Assembly (NCBI RefSeq): GCF_026191725.2
Contig: NZ_CP120864.1
Span: 1 to 20,000 of the forward strand
DNA length: 20,000 nt
Direction of reading: 5' to 3'
From: Roseibium porphyridii
GTDB taxonomy: Bacteria; Pseudomonadota; Alphaproteobacteria; Rhizobiales; Stappiaceae
Part shown: positions 1 through 7,237 of the stretch, one piece after another
Layout of the letters: each line of letters opens with the position of its first letter
Numbering within the stretch: the first letter of the stretch is position 1
The notes under the pieces: generated by a model
Told to the model about the DNA's origin: nothing
Seen by the model: only the letters and a program-made list of their open reading frames with translations
Databases searched by the model: none
Position numbers and translations under genes: made by a program

Positions 1-227
1 TCGTTTCCGATGCGGTCGAGTATGGCAGCGTGACCAGCTATTTCTTGCAGATCGTGACGATAGTACCGAGCGGCAGAACCGAGTTGATCCAGGGCTTTGG
101 TTACGTCCTGATCTTCCGGCTCGACCTGGGCAAGAATTGCGACCTGATAACCGTCCTCGACGAGCGCTTCGCAAATGCCAAGTCCAATCCCTCTTTGTCC
201 GCCTGTTACGAGCGCTGTCTTGGTCAT
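1..227 (-). CDS. SDR family oxidoreductase, N-terminal part (runs off the left edge)
   Basis: This is the first 75 or so codons of a short-chain dehydrogenase/reductase; the rest lies outside the window. The protein starts MTKTALVTGGQRGIGLGICE, in which TGGQRGIG (residues 8-15) is the classical SDR TGxxxGxG nucleotide-binding turn after the first beta strand. The catalytic Ser-Tyr-Lys part is not visible, so neither substrate nor activity can be checked. The ATG at 225-227 overlaps the TGA of the GMC oxidoreductase gene in an ATGA junction, so the two are almost certainly translationally coupled and it is the sixth gene of the sugar-transport operon. A role as an NAD(P)-dependent sugar or sugar-derivative dehydrogenase is inferred from context only. 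Confidence 0.88.
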   Translation of the reverse strand, partial: MTKTALVTGGQRGIGLGICEALVEDGYQVAILAQVEPEDQDVTKALDQLGSAARYYRHDLQEIAGHAAILDRIGN

Positions 228-1708
228 GCCGCCATATCCTTTTCAATTATTTTGGCGGTACGAAGGGCAAGGGCAGCAACCGTGAGAGCCGGGTTGACAG
301 CAGCCGAAGTCGGCAGGGCTGCTGCGTCTGCCACAAAAAGGTTCGGGTGGTCCCAGGAACGGCAATCAGGATCAAGAACGGATGTTTCCGGATCGCTTCC
401 CAATCGCGCTGTGCCGCATTGATGCGATGGCACTCTTCCGTCGAAGAGGCGCGTCAGAATGATCGGAAAGCCTGCCTTTCGAAGCGTTGCCTTCGTTTTG
501 GCGACAAGTTTGGTGTGCGCGGTCATGTTCGACCGCCGCCAGCGCAGTTGGATCTTGCCATCCTTCAAAACCACGCGGCTTTCAGGATCCGGCAGATCTT
601 CTGAGATAAGATAAAGGTCCAATGCGTGGTGCGACACCCAGCGGGCGGCGAACATCGGCAATTGAGGTGCCTGGATCTTCAAGATGTCGGGTGTGACCCT
701 CCCAAGAAGCTGCACGTTGCCGAGCGGTTTCCCCTCTGACCCATCGGACAGATACCAGTCATTGATGCCAAAGGTTTTTTGGTAGACAGCGTCGTTTCGA
801 AATCTGGGATCGACGGCGATCACCGCTGTTGCGTTGTGGTTCATGAAGCAGCGGCCGACGTAGCCGGAGCTGTTGGCAACACCAGACCGCAACAGCATCG
901 CTGCTGACTGAACTGCCCCTGCACAAAGGACGACATAAGCCGGCTTCAGGGACGTTTCTGTTCCGTCCTTGCGATAGGTTACAGAGGCAATACGCCTTGA
1001 GCCTGGTTCCACGTCCAGCCGCGTCACTTCAGCTCCCGTGTTCAGTTCAACATTGTGATAGGAAAGAGCTTCCGAAAGCGCACAGGTTTCGGCATCCATC
1101 TTGCCGCATCTAACGTCCGGATAGCCGTCCCAGCCGGTTTCGCCGGCCTTGAGCCAGCGGTCGATGTCAATGCCGAGCGGCAGGCTGAAGGGTTTGGTGT
1201 CTGCATTCTCCAGACGCTGACGCGCGACCTTGATCGCGGGTTCATCAGGGACAGGCGGAAAAGGATAATCAGACGTGTGCGGAGGTTCTGTGCCATCTGA
1301 GCGGCGGTCGCCACGCACATTGTAGAGCGCTTCTGCGGCATCATACCAGGGGGCCAGCTCATCGTAGCCGAATGGCCAGGCCGGAGACACACCGTCAAAG
1401 TGTTCCAGCTCACCGAAATCTTCCTGCCGGTAGCGGATCAGAACAGCGCCGTAGAGTTTGGAATTCCCGCCGACGTTATAATAGTTGCCTGGCTCAAACG
1501 GTTTTTCGTCGGCGTCCAGCCAGGTCTCATCGGACCGAAAGGCACTGTTGGTATAGATCCGCCAGGGATCACGCGTTGGCGCATCGTCAGGTATGTGATG
1601 TCCGCGTTCCAGAATTGTGATGCGTGCACCCGACGGCGCCAGACCGGCGGCAAGGGACGCACCGCCCATGCCGCTGCCGATGATGACGATGTCCGGTGCG
1701 TTTGTCAT
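224..1708 (-). CDS. GMC family FAD-dependent oxidoreductase
   Basis: A 494-residue flavoprotein of the glucose-methanol-choline family. FAD binding is shown by GSGMGG at residues 11-16 after a short beta strand and by a Glu at 34 at the end of the second strand (ILERG). A VGGNSKLYGA segment (79-88) corresponds to the conserved GMC region near the flavin. The C-terminal domain carries SHQCGTARLG, matching the family HxxGTxRMG block, and ADAAALPTSAAVNPALT (Asn near 472), the region that supplies the active-site residues. There is no signal peptide or Tat motif, so the enzyme is probably cytoplasmic. Only three bases separate it from the upstream ATPase gene, and it overlaps the SDR gene by four bases. 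Family members oxidise alcohols or sugars; with a sugar importer upstream, oxidation of the imported carbohydrate to a keto-sugar is a reasonable inference, but the substrate is unknown. Confidence 0.9.
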   Translation of the reverse strand: MTNAPDIVIIGSGMGGASLAAGLAPSGARITILERGHHIPDDAPTRDPWRIYTNSAFRSDETWLDADEKPFEPGNYYNVGGNSKLYGAVLIRYRQEDFGELEHFDGVSPAWPFGYDELAPWYDAAEALYNVRGDRRSDGTEPPHTSDYPFPPVPDEPAIKVARQRLENADTKPFSLPLGIDIDRWLKAGETGWDGYPDVRCGKMDAETCALSEALSYHNVELNTGAEVTRLDVEPGSRRIASVTYRKDGTETSLKPAYVVLCAGAVQSAAMLLRSGVANSSGYVGRCFMNHNATAVIAVDPRFRNDAVYQKTFGINDWYLSDGSEGKPLGNVQLLGRVTPDILKIQAPQLPMFAARWVSHHALDLYLISEDLPDPESRVVLKDGKIQLRWRRSNMTAHTKLVAKTKATLRKAGFPIILTRLFDGRVPSHQCGTARLGSDPETSVLDPDCRSWDHPNLFVADAAALPTSAAVNPALTVAALALRTAKIIEKDMAA

Positions 1709-1711
1709 TTG

Positions 1712-2821
1712 TCAGGCGATCCGGTTTTCGGTCTGCGGATCGAAGGCAACCGCCTTTTCCATGTTGAATGCGAACGGGAAGACATCACCTGCATTCACGG
1801 CAACGTCGGCACGGAAGCGTCCGGTCACGTCCTTGCCGCCAATCTGGCTGACGACAAAGGTATCGGACCCTGCCGGTTCCGTGACCTCGACAGGCGCTTC
1901 GACAATGTGCACCGCTTGTGAATTACGATCCGCGCCGTCCTTGTCGGTAATCGCTTCTGGCCGGATACCGAGAATAATGTCGCGTCCGATACTCGAGGTC
2001 AGTGCATCCTTGGCAAATGGCACTGCCGCAGTCTTGCCGTCGGCCAGCTTGATTTCAGCAGCAGGTTTGCCTTCGCCGGAAACAACTTTGGCCGGAAAGA
2101 GGTTCATGGATGGAGACCCCATGAAGCCGGCAACAAACATGTTTGCCGGATTGTCGTAGATTTCCTTCGGTGTTCCGAGTTGCTGCACATACCCGCCGAA
2201 CATGACCGCGATCCGGGTGGAAAGTGTCAACGCCTCGATCTGATCGTGGGTCACGTAGACGATGGTTGTTCCAAGCTTTTGGTGAAGCTTCTTGATTTCG
2301 GTGCGCATGTCGACACGCAGCTTGGCATCAAGGTTGGACAGCGGTTCGTCGAACAAAAAGACATCCGGCTCGCGCACAAGCGCCCGACCCATGGCAACAC
2401 GTTGACGCTGACCACCAGAGAGCTGGCCGGGTTTGCGGTCAAGCAGGTGGCTGATCTGCAGAAGATCAGAGACCTGGTCGATCCGCTTCTCGCGTTCAGG
2501 TTTCTGGATGCCGTGCATTTCCATGCCGAAGGAGATATTTCCCCGCACAGTCATGTTCGGATAGAGCGCGTATGACTGAAACACCATCGCGATGTTGCGG
2601 TCCGCAGGTTTGACGCCGTTCATGCTTTTGCCGCGTATGGCAATTTCGCCTGATGTGATGTCCTCAAGCCCGGCAATCATGTTGAGCAGGGTGGACTTGC
2701 CGCAGCCTGACGGCCCGACGAGCACGAGGAACTCACCTTCTTCCACCGAAATGTCGGTTTCGTGAAGAACCTGGAGGGAACCATAGGACTTGGTCGCCTG
2801 TTTGATGTCGAGAAAGCCCAT
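1712..2821 (-). CDS. Carbohydrate ABC transporter ATP-binding protein (MalK/UgpC type)
   Basis: A 369-residue ATPase that powers the CUT1 importer encoded by the same operon. All nucleotide-binding motifs are intact: Walker A GPSGCGKST (36-44), Q-loop Gln82, signature LSGGQ (134-138), Walker B VFLFDEP (154-160), D-loop SNLD (162-165) and the switch His192 in THDQ. The length and the roughly 130-residue C-terminal extension beyond about residue 240 fit the MalK/UgpC class, which carries an OB-fold TOBE domain and works as a homodimer. The gene starts four bases after the stop of the upstream permease gene and ends three bases before the GMC gene, so all are co-transcribed. Such ATPases can serve several importers, so the sugar cannot be read from this gene. 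Confidence 0.96.
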   Translation of the reverse strand: MGFLDIKQATKSYGSLQVLHETDISVEEGEFLVLVGPSGCGKSTLLNMIAGLEDITSGEIAIRGKSMNGVKPADRNIAMVFQSYALYPNMTVRGNISFGMEMHGIQKPEREKRIDQVSDLLQISHLLDRKPGQLSGGQRQRVAMGRALVREPDVFLFDEPLSNLDAKLRVDMRTEIKKLHQKLGTTIVYVTHDQIEALTLSTRIAVMFGGYVQQLGTPKEIYDNPANMFVAGFMGSPSMNLFPAKVVSGEGKPAAEIKLADGKTAAVPFAKDALTSSIGRDIILGIRPEAITDKDGADRNSQAVHIVEAPVEVTEPAGSDTFVVSQIGGKDVTGRFRADVAVNAGDVFPFAFNMEKAVAFDPQTENRIA

Positions 2822-2825
2822 TGTT

Positions 2826-3698
2826 TTATCCTTTTACTGAGCCAGCCATCAGACCGCGGACGAAGTAGCGTCCCGCCACGATGTAGACGAGGAGTGTTGG
2901 CAGCGCGGCCATGATCGCGCCTGCAAAATGGACGTTGTATTCCTTCACCCCGGTTGAAGACTGCACCAGGTTGTTCAGGGCAACGGTCATCGGTTGGCTG
3001 TCGAAGTCGGAGAAAGACGCTCCGAACAGGAAGTCGTTCCAGATATTGGTGAACTGCCAAATGATGCAGACAACCGCGATCGGACCGGATGAGGGCAACA
3101 AAATGCGCCAGAAGATGCGGAAGAAACCGGCACCATCGATTTGTGCGGCACGGACAAGTTCTGTCGGGAAGGCCGCATAGTAGTTGCGGAAGTAAAGCGT
3201 CGAGAACCCGATGCCGTAGACAAAATGAACGAAGATCAGTCCGGGCACCGAACCGGCCAGTCCCATCAGCCCAAGCATGCGTGCCATCGGGATCAGAACC
3301 ATCTGGAACGGGATGAAGCAGCCGAAGAGAAGCAGGCCGAAAAGGACCGTGGAACCCTTGAAGGCCCATTTGGTCAAGACATAACCGTTCAATGCGCCGA
3401 CGAGCGTCGACAAGGCAACAGCCGGAACGACCATGATGATGGAGTTGAGGAAGTAAGGGCGCAAACCCGTTGCCTCAACTCCGACCTGCGCACTTGACCA
3501 GGCGCTGAACCAGGGTGCTGCCGTCCATTCCTGCGGCAACGCCATCATGCCGCCTGCGGTAATTTCTGACAGCGGTTTGAGTGAGTTTACCACCATCACG
3601 TAGAGCGGCAGGAGGTAGTAGATGCAAAATAGCAGAAGCAGGACATAAAGAATTATGCGGCCTGCACTGAACGAAGTGGTTTTGGCTGCGGTCGACAT
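2826..3698 (-). CDS. Carbohydrate ABC transporter permease (MalG/UgpE type)
   Basis: A 290-residue inner-membrane subunit of the CUT1 sugar importer. The N-terminus is a short hydrophilic stretch followed by a long hydrophobic helix (about 14-38), with further membrane segments spread over the protein. The cytoplasmic EAA loop that docks with the ATPase is clear at about 180-201 (ELVRAAQIDGAGFFRIFWRI), including the usual A-x-x-DGA core. The N-terminal LPLYVMVVNSLKP segment is typical of the second permease of these systems. Its ATG overlaps the TAA of the first permease gene by one base (TAATG), a classical coupling junction, and the ATPase gene follows after four bases. The partner is the 301-residue permease encoded just upstream. 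Confidence 0.95.
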   Translation of the reverse strand: MSTAAKTTSFSAGRIILYVLLLLFCIYYLLPLYVMVVNSLKPLSEITAGGMMALPQEWTAAPWFSAWSSAQVGVEATGLRPYFLNSIIMVVPAVALSTLVGALNGYVLTKWAFKGSTVLFGLLLFGCFIPFQMVLIPMARMLGLMGLAGSVPGLIFVHFVYGIGFSTLYFRNYYAAFPTELVRAAQIDGAGFFRIFWRILLPSSGPIAVVCIIWQFTNIWNDFLFGASFSDFDSQPMTVALNNLVQSSTGVKEYNVHFAGAIMAALPTLLVYIVAGRYFVRGLMAGSVKG

Positions 3699-4603
3699 TA
3701 CTTTTTCTCCCGCAGTTCCGACCAGAGATACGGCACGATGATCGCCGCAATTGTCATCAGCATGATCACCGCGGAGGCTGCACCGATGCCCATCTGGTTT
3801 CGTGTGAATGTGTAGGAATACATAAAGGTTGCAGGCAGCTCGGTTGCCGTGCCAGGACCGCCGCCTGTCAGCGCGATGACGAGGTCGTAGGACTTGATCG
3901 CCATGTGGGCGAGGACGACGAAGGCTGACATGAAAGCGGGTCGCAGCTGCGGGATGACGATCCGGCGGTAGAGCGCAAATGTCGAAGCGCCGTCAATTTG
4001 GGCGGCCTTCATCATTTCACTGTCGATGCCGCGCAGACCGGCAAGAAACATTGCCATGACAAAACCGGATGTCTGCCAGACCGCGGCGATCACGATCGTA
4101 TAGATCGCCATTTCACGGTCCTTGATCCAGTTGAACTCAAAACTGGTCCAGCCCCAACCCTGGACCACGGCCTCGATGCCTATTCCCGGGTCGAGAAACC
4201 ACTTCCAGGCAACACCTGTCACGATGAAGCTGAGCGCCATCGGATAAAGATAAATGGTTCGAATGAACCCTTCTGCTCGGATGCGCTGGTCGAGCAGGAT
4301 GGCAAGCAGCAGGCCGAGCACGCAGCAGATGATAATGTAGAGCGAACCGAAGATGACAAGGTTCCAGACGGCTGTATCCCAAGCCCGGATCCGGAACAGG
4401 TTTTCAAAGTTTTGCCAGCCGACCCAACCGAAAGAGGGCAGAATACGGCTGTCGGTGAAGGACAGATACAGCGTGAAGAAGATGAACCCGTAGACGAAGA
4501 TCGCAACGATCGCGACAGTCGGACTCAGGACGAGTTTGGGCAGTGCATCACGCAGTCTGTCAACAACGGAACCTCTCGGGTTCGCCGTTTCAGAAATAGA
4601 CAT
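3698..4603 (-). CDS. Carbohydrate ABC transporter permease (MalF/UgpA type)
   Basis: A 301-residue inner-membrane subunit of the CUT1 importer. A first transmembrane helix at about 26-48 leads into the SFTDSRILPSFGWVGWQNFENLF segment (48-70), which is typical of the first permease in glucose- or glucoside-type importers. The EAA loop lies near 196-219 (MMKAAQIDGASTFALYRRIV) and is followed by the conserved ALTGGGPGTATE motif (244-255). The gene lies 56 bases after the binding-protein gene, and that gap holds a strong hairpin. It overlaps the next permease gene by one base. It is expected to pair with the MalG-type permease and the MalK-type ATPase of this operon. The sugar specificity is not determined here. 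Confidence 0.95.
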   Translation of the reverse strand: MSISETANPRGSVVDRLRDALPKLVLSPTVAIVAIFVYGFIFFTLYLSFTDSRILPSFGWVGWQNFENLFRIRAWDTAVWNLVIFGSLYIIICCVLGLLLAILLDQRIRAEGFIRTIYLYPMALSFIVTGVAWKWFLDPGIGIEAVVQGWGWTSFEFNWIKDREMAIYTIVIAAVWQTSGFVMAMFLAGLRGIDSEMMKAAQIDGASTFALYRRIVIPQLRPAFMSAFVVLAHMAIKSYDLVIALTGGGPGTATELPATFMYSYTFTRNQMGIGAASAVIMLMTIAAIIVPYLWSELREKK

Positions 4604-4624
4604 TGTCAGTCCCCGGTCCCGTGC

Positions 4625-4650
4625 GAGAGCGGTGACTTATCACCGCTCTC
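4625..4650 (-). other. Intercistronic stem-loop between binding-protein and permease genes
   Basis: GAGAGCGGTGA (4625-4635), a four-base loop CTTA, and TCACCGCTCTC (4640-4650) form a perfect 11-bp inverted repeat. It starts ten bases after the end of the binding-protein gene and ends 22 bases before the permease start. No T-run follows the stem on the minus strand, so it does not look like a simple terminator. In many binding-protein operons a hairpin in this place protects the 5' message from 3' decay and gives much more binding protein than permease; that role is inferred here. Confidence 0.75.
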
Positions 4651-4659
4651 AAGGGCAGA

Positions 4660-5904
4660 TTATTTGTTGATTTGTACTGCGGTCACGAGTTCTTCAACGG
4701 CAGTGGCGCTGTCGTATTCGCCGTTAAAATGTGCCGTGATGACATCATACATGGCGTTCTTCACAGCTGCCGGATTCGCATGGCCATGGGCCATTGAGCC
4801 ATAAAGGTTGCCGCTGTCAGCAGCAGCCTTCAGATCCGCCATGCCTTTTTTGCCGCAAGCGTCAAATGCCTCGTCGGAGACGTCCGTGCGTGCCGGAACG
4901 GACCCTTTGACCACGTTGAACGCTGACTGGAAGCTTGGGGACAGGATCGCAGTTGCAAGTGCAGCCTGTTCCTTGCCGACTTCCTTGCCCTGCGCAAACA
5001 TTGCAAACTGGTCGGCATTGAATGTGACCTGATCCTGCGTGCCCGGGAAGCGGAAGCACAGGAAGTCCGTGTCCGGTTTCTTGTCCGCGTTCAGGAATTC
5101 ACCCTTGGCCCAGTCGCCCATCATCTGGAAAGCGGCGTCGCCGTTGATTACCATGGCTGTTGCCAGATTCCAGTCGCGGCCGGAAAAGTTGTCGTCCACG
5201 TAGGAGCGGATCACCGCCATCCGGTCGAAGGATTCTTTCATTGTGTCCGAACCGAGGGCTTCCTCGTCGAGATCGATGAAGGCTTTCTTGTAGAATTCCG
5301 GACCACCGGTCGACATTGCAACCGCGTCAAATACCGTTGCGTCCTGCCATGCCTGGCCGCCATGAGCGATTGCGGTCTTGCCGGATGCCTTCACTTTTTC
5401 AAGCGCAGCAACAAACTCGTCCCAGGTGGTTGGGACGGCAATGCCGAGATCGTCCAGAATTGCCTTGTTGGCCCATACCCAGTTGGTGGAGTGCACGTTG
5501 ACCGGTGCGGATACCCACTTTCCGTCGTGCTTGGCAAATTGCTGAAGAGCTTCGGGTACGACGTCGTCCCAACCTTCCAGGCCTGCCTGAATGTTGAGGT
5601 CGGCCAGTGCGCCTTCACCTGCCCAGTCAAGAATGTCGAAGCCGAGCATTTGAACTGCGGTGGGCGGGTTGCCAGATGTGACGCGGGCACGCAGCACGGT
5701 CATGGCCTGGGTTCCGCCGCCGCCGGCAACCGGCATGTCCTGCCAGCCAATGCCCTGGCCTTGCAAATCTTCTTTCAGAACGTTGAGCGCGGCTGCTTCG
5801 CCGCCGGATGTCCACCAGTGCAGAACTTCAACATCTTCTGCCTGAGCGGTTGTGCTTGCTGCCATCAGGGCGGCAGCCGCTGTCATCATGGTCAATTTAC
5901 GCAT
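4660..5904 (-). CDS. Periplasmic sugar-binding protein of a CUT1 ABC transporter (glucose/mannose type)
   Basis: A 414-residue extracellular solute-binding protein, family 1. The start at 5904 is chosen because GGGAGG (5911-5916) sits six bases upstream and the protein then opens with a Sec signal peptide, [20 protein letters not shown], with a likely AQA cleavage after residue 22; an in-frame start at 5994 would add 30 residues and spoil the signal. The mature protein begins [20 protein letters not shown], which with the [22 protein letters not shown] block resembles the glucose-binding GtsA group of Pseudomonas and Thermus. Two cysteines, in DFLCFRFPG and FDACGKKG, are placed like the disulphide of that group. 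It is the first gene of the six-gene operon and delivers substrate to the two permeases. Glucose or a related hexose is the best guess; a different sugar is possible. Confidence 0.93.
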   Translation of the reverse strand: MRKLTMMTAAAALMAASTTAQAEDVEVLHWWTSGGEAAALNVLKEDLQGQGIGWQDMPVAGGGGTQAMTVLRARVTSGNPPTAVQMLGFDILDWAGEGALADLNIQAGLEGWDDVVPEALQQFAKHDGKWVSAPVNVHSTNWVWANKAILDDLGIAVPTTWDEFVAALEKVKASGKTAIAHGGQAWQDATVFDAVAMSTGGPEFYKKAFIDLDEEALGSDTMKESFDRMAVIRSYVDDNFSGRDWNLATAMVINGDAAFQMMGDWAKGEFLNADKKPDTDFLCFRFPGTQDQVTFNADQFAMFAQGKEVGKEQAALATAILSPSFQSAFNVVKGSVPARTDVSDEAFDACGKKGMADLKAAADSGNLYGSMAHGHANPAAVKNAMYDVITAHFNGEYDSATAVEELVTAVQINK

Positions 5905-5979
5905 GGTATTCCTCCCTTTGCGTGCCAATAGGCGTTTCGGATTGCGGGTGTCCGTCAGTCCGATGATTACGCAACGTCT

Positions 5980-6010
5980 ATTGTAACGTTGCAAACCTGA
6001 TCTCTGTCAA
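5980..6010 (-). promoter_or_regulatory. Predicted promoter of the sugar-transport operon
   Basis: On the minus strand a consensus -35 TTGACA (6010-6005) is followed after 19 bases by TACAAT (5985-5980), one mismatch from the consensus -10. The spacer is longer than the usual 17. Transcription would begin near 5973, about 70 bases before the binding-protein start. The -10 lies inside the LacI-type operator at 5981-5994, an arrangement expected for direct repression. Confidence 0.65.
5981..5994. promoter_or_regulatory. LacI-type operator 1 (sugar-transport operon)
   Basis: TTGTAACGTTGCAA is a 14-bp near-palindrome (six of seven positions paired) with the central CG typical of LacI-family operators. 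It covers the predicted -10 of the sugar operon and lies in the intergenic region shared with the divergent LacI-family gene. A further half-site, GCAACGT, lies just beside it at 5971-5977. Binding by the adjacent regulator is inferred. Confidence 0.7.
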
Positions 6011-6040
6011 TGGCTTTTCGATTTTGTTTCGGAAATAGTT

Positions 6041-6068
6041 TTGTTCTTTTTTTACATACTATTATAAG
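6041..6068 (+). promoter_or_regulatory. Possible promoter of the LacI-family regulator gene
   Basis: TTGTTC (6041-6046) and TATAAG (6063-6068), 16 bases apart, lie in an AT-rich stretch and would start transcription near 6075, about 105 bases before the regulator ATG. A LacI-type site at 6105-6118 would then lie in the leader, suggesting autoregulation. The hexamers are only moderate matches. Confidence 0.4.
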
Positions 6069-6104
6069 AAATTTTGAAAATTTATGCTGGGTCAAATTTT
6101 TTTG

Positions 6105-6118
6105 TTGTAACGTTTTAA
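6105..6118. promoter_or_regulatory. LacI-type operator 2, weaker (near the regulator gene)
   Basis: TTGTAACGTTTTAA repeats the first ten bases of operator 1 exactly but has a degraded right half. Its centre is 124 bp from that of operator 1, close to twelve helical turns, so a repression loop across the divergent promoters is possible. That interpretation is inferred from spacing alone. Confidence 0.5.
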
Positions 6119-6179
6119 ATGCGTTGATTAGACTTGTTTTGATTTCTGCGCTACAAGGCTTGGGGTGAGTTGAACGGGC

Positions 6180-7229
6180 ATGCCGCGAAAGAATTTGGTT
6201 TCCAAAGAAGAAAATGCCGCCGGCGCTGTGTCGCGTCCGACCCTGCGCACAGTTGCTGCGGAGGCAGGTCTTGCGGTCACCACTGTCTCCCGCGCGCTTG
6301 CCGAAGATCCCAGGATCGCTGAAGCGACCCGCAAGAGGGTTGCGGACGTTGCCAGCAAACAGGGCTACGTTCCGAACCGTGCGGCGCAGCGACTGCGCAC
6401 CGGACGCACGAAAGTCATCAGTCTCTTGCTCAACACCCGGCACGAGTTTCTCAGTTTCACGTCCGAGTTTCTCGGCGGCATGAGTGAGGGACTGCAGGGC
6501 ACCGGATATGCCTTCAACATCACGGCCGACAGCCTTGGGGGCGACCGGCTTGATGCAATCCGCCAGATACGGCGTCACGCGCTGGCGGATGCTATTGTGT
6601 TTACGCGTACCGAGTGTTTCGATGACCGCGTTCGATATCTGCTCGAGCATGACTTTCCGTTTGTCAGCCACGGCAGGACGGATTTCACCACGCCACATCC
6701 CTTTGTCGACTTCGACAACGAGGCTTTCGTGCGCCTGGCAATCGAGCGCCTCGTCCAAAAGGGGCGTCAGCATATTTGTATTGTCATGCCGAATGAGCGG
6801 TACACGTTTGGACAACACTTGCGCTTTGGCGCCCGGCAGGCGGTAATTTCCTGCGGTGCCCGGCTCACGATCCCCGAGGGCGTCGATCTTGACAGCGAGC
6901 CGGACGAGATTGCCGCGACACTGCGCGCGCTTCACGCCGGACCGGACGCGCCGGACGGATATGTCTGCGTTGGTGAAGTGATGGCGTTGATCACGCTTGC
7001 CGGTCTGAATGACATGGGTTTGACCCCTGGACAGGAAGTCGACCTTGTCGCCAAGCGTGCTTCGCCGATTTCCAATCATTTTCGTCCGCGCATCGAGACG
7101 GTGGACGAAGACCTTCGTGCCACGGGACGCGCGATGGCTGAAGTTCTTCTGGCTCGGATCGACGGCAGGCCAATGGAGGAGATGCAGGTTCTCCTCAAGC
7201 CCCAAGGGCCGTTTTCGATTTCCGGCTGA
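6180..7229 (+). CDS. LacI family transcriptional regulator
   Basis: A 349-residue sugar-responsive regulator. The LacI helix-turn-helix is at about 21-40 (TLRTVAAEAGLAVTTVSRAL), preceded by an unusually long 20-residue N-terminal tail, and the hinge helix is at about 66-77 (NRAAQRLRTGRT). The remainder is a periplasmic-binding-protein-like sensor domain, with the SLLLNT strand that opens it at about 81-86. The ATG at 6180 has GGGGTGAG (6162-6169) ten bases upstream. The gene diverges from the sugar-transport operon across 275 bp that contain two LacI-type operators. It ends eight bases from the convergent aldehyde dehydrogenase gene. It probably represses the transport operon in the absence of an imported sugar or derived inducer, and possibly the second operon too, since that promoter has similar operators. 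Confidence 0.93.
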   Translation: MPRKNLVSKEENAAGAVSRPTLRTVAAEAGLAVTTVSRALAEDPRIAEATRKRVADVASKQGYVPNRAAQRLRTGRTKVISLLLNTRHEFLSFTSEFLGGMSEGLQGTGYAFNITADSLGGDRLDAIRQIRRHALADAIVFTRTECFDDRVRYLLEHDFPFVSHGRTDFTTPHPFVDFDNEAFVRLAIERLVQKGRQHICIVMPNERYTFGQHLRFGARQAVISCGARLTIPEGVDLDSEPDEIAATLRALHAGPDAPDGYVCVGEVMALITLAGLNDMGLTPGQEVDLVAKRASPISNHFRPRIETVDEDLRATGRAMAEVLLARIDGRPMEEMQVLLKPQGPFSISG

Positions 7230-7237
7230 GTGCCTCA

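Noticed and set aside
3998..4804. A 268-codon plus-strand frame across the permease and binding-protein genes
   Set aside because: It is antisense to well-supported ABC transporter genes, and its predicted protein is rich in Asp, Glu, His and Gln with no domain.
5905..5994. Upstream in-frame start for the sugar-binding protein at 5994
   Set aside because: It would put 30 residues before a clear signal peptide and start inside the operator; the start at 5904 has a good ribosome-binding site.
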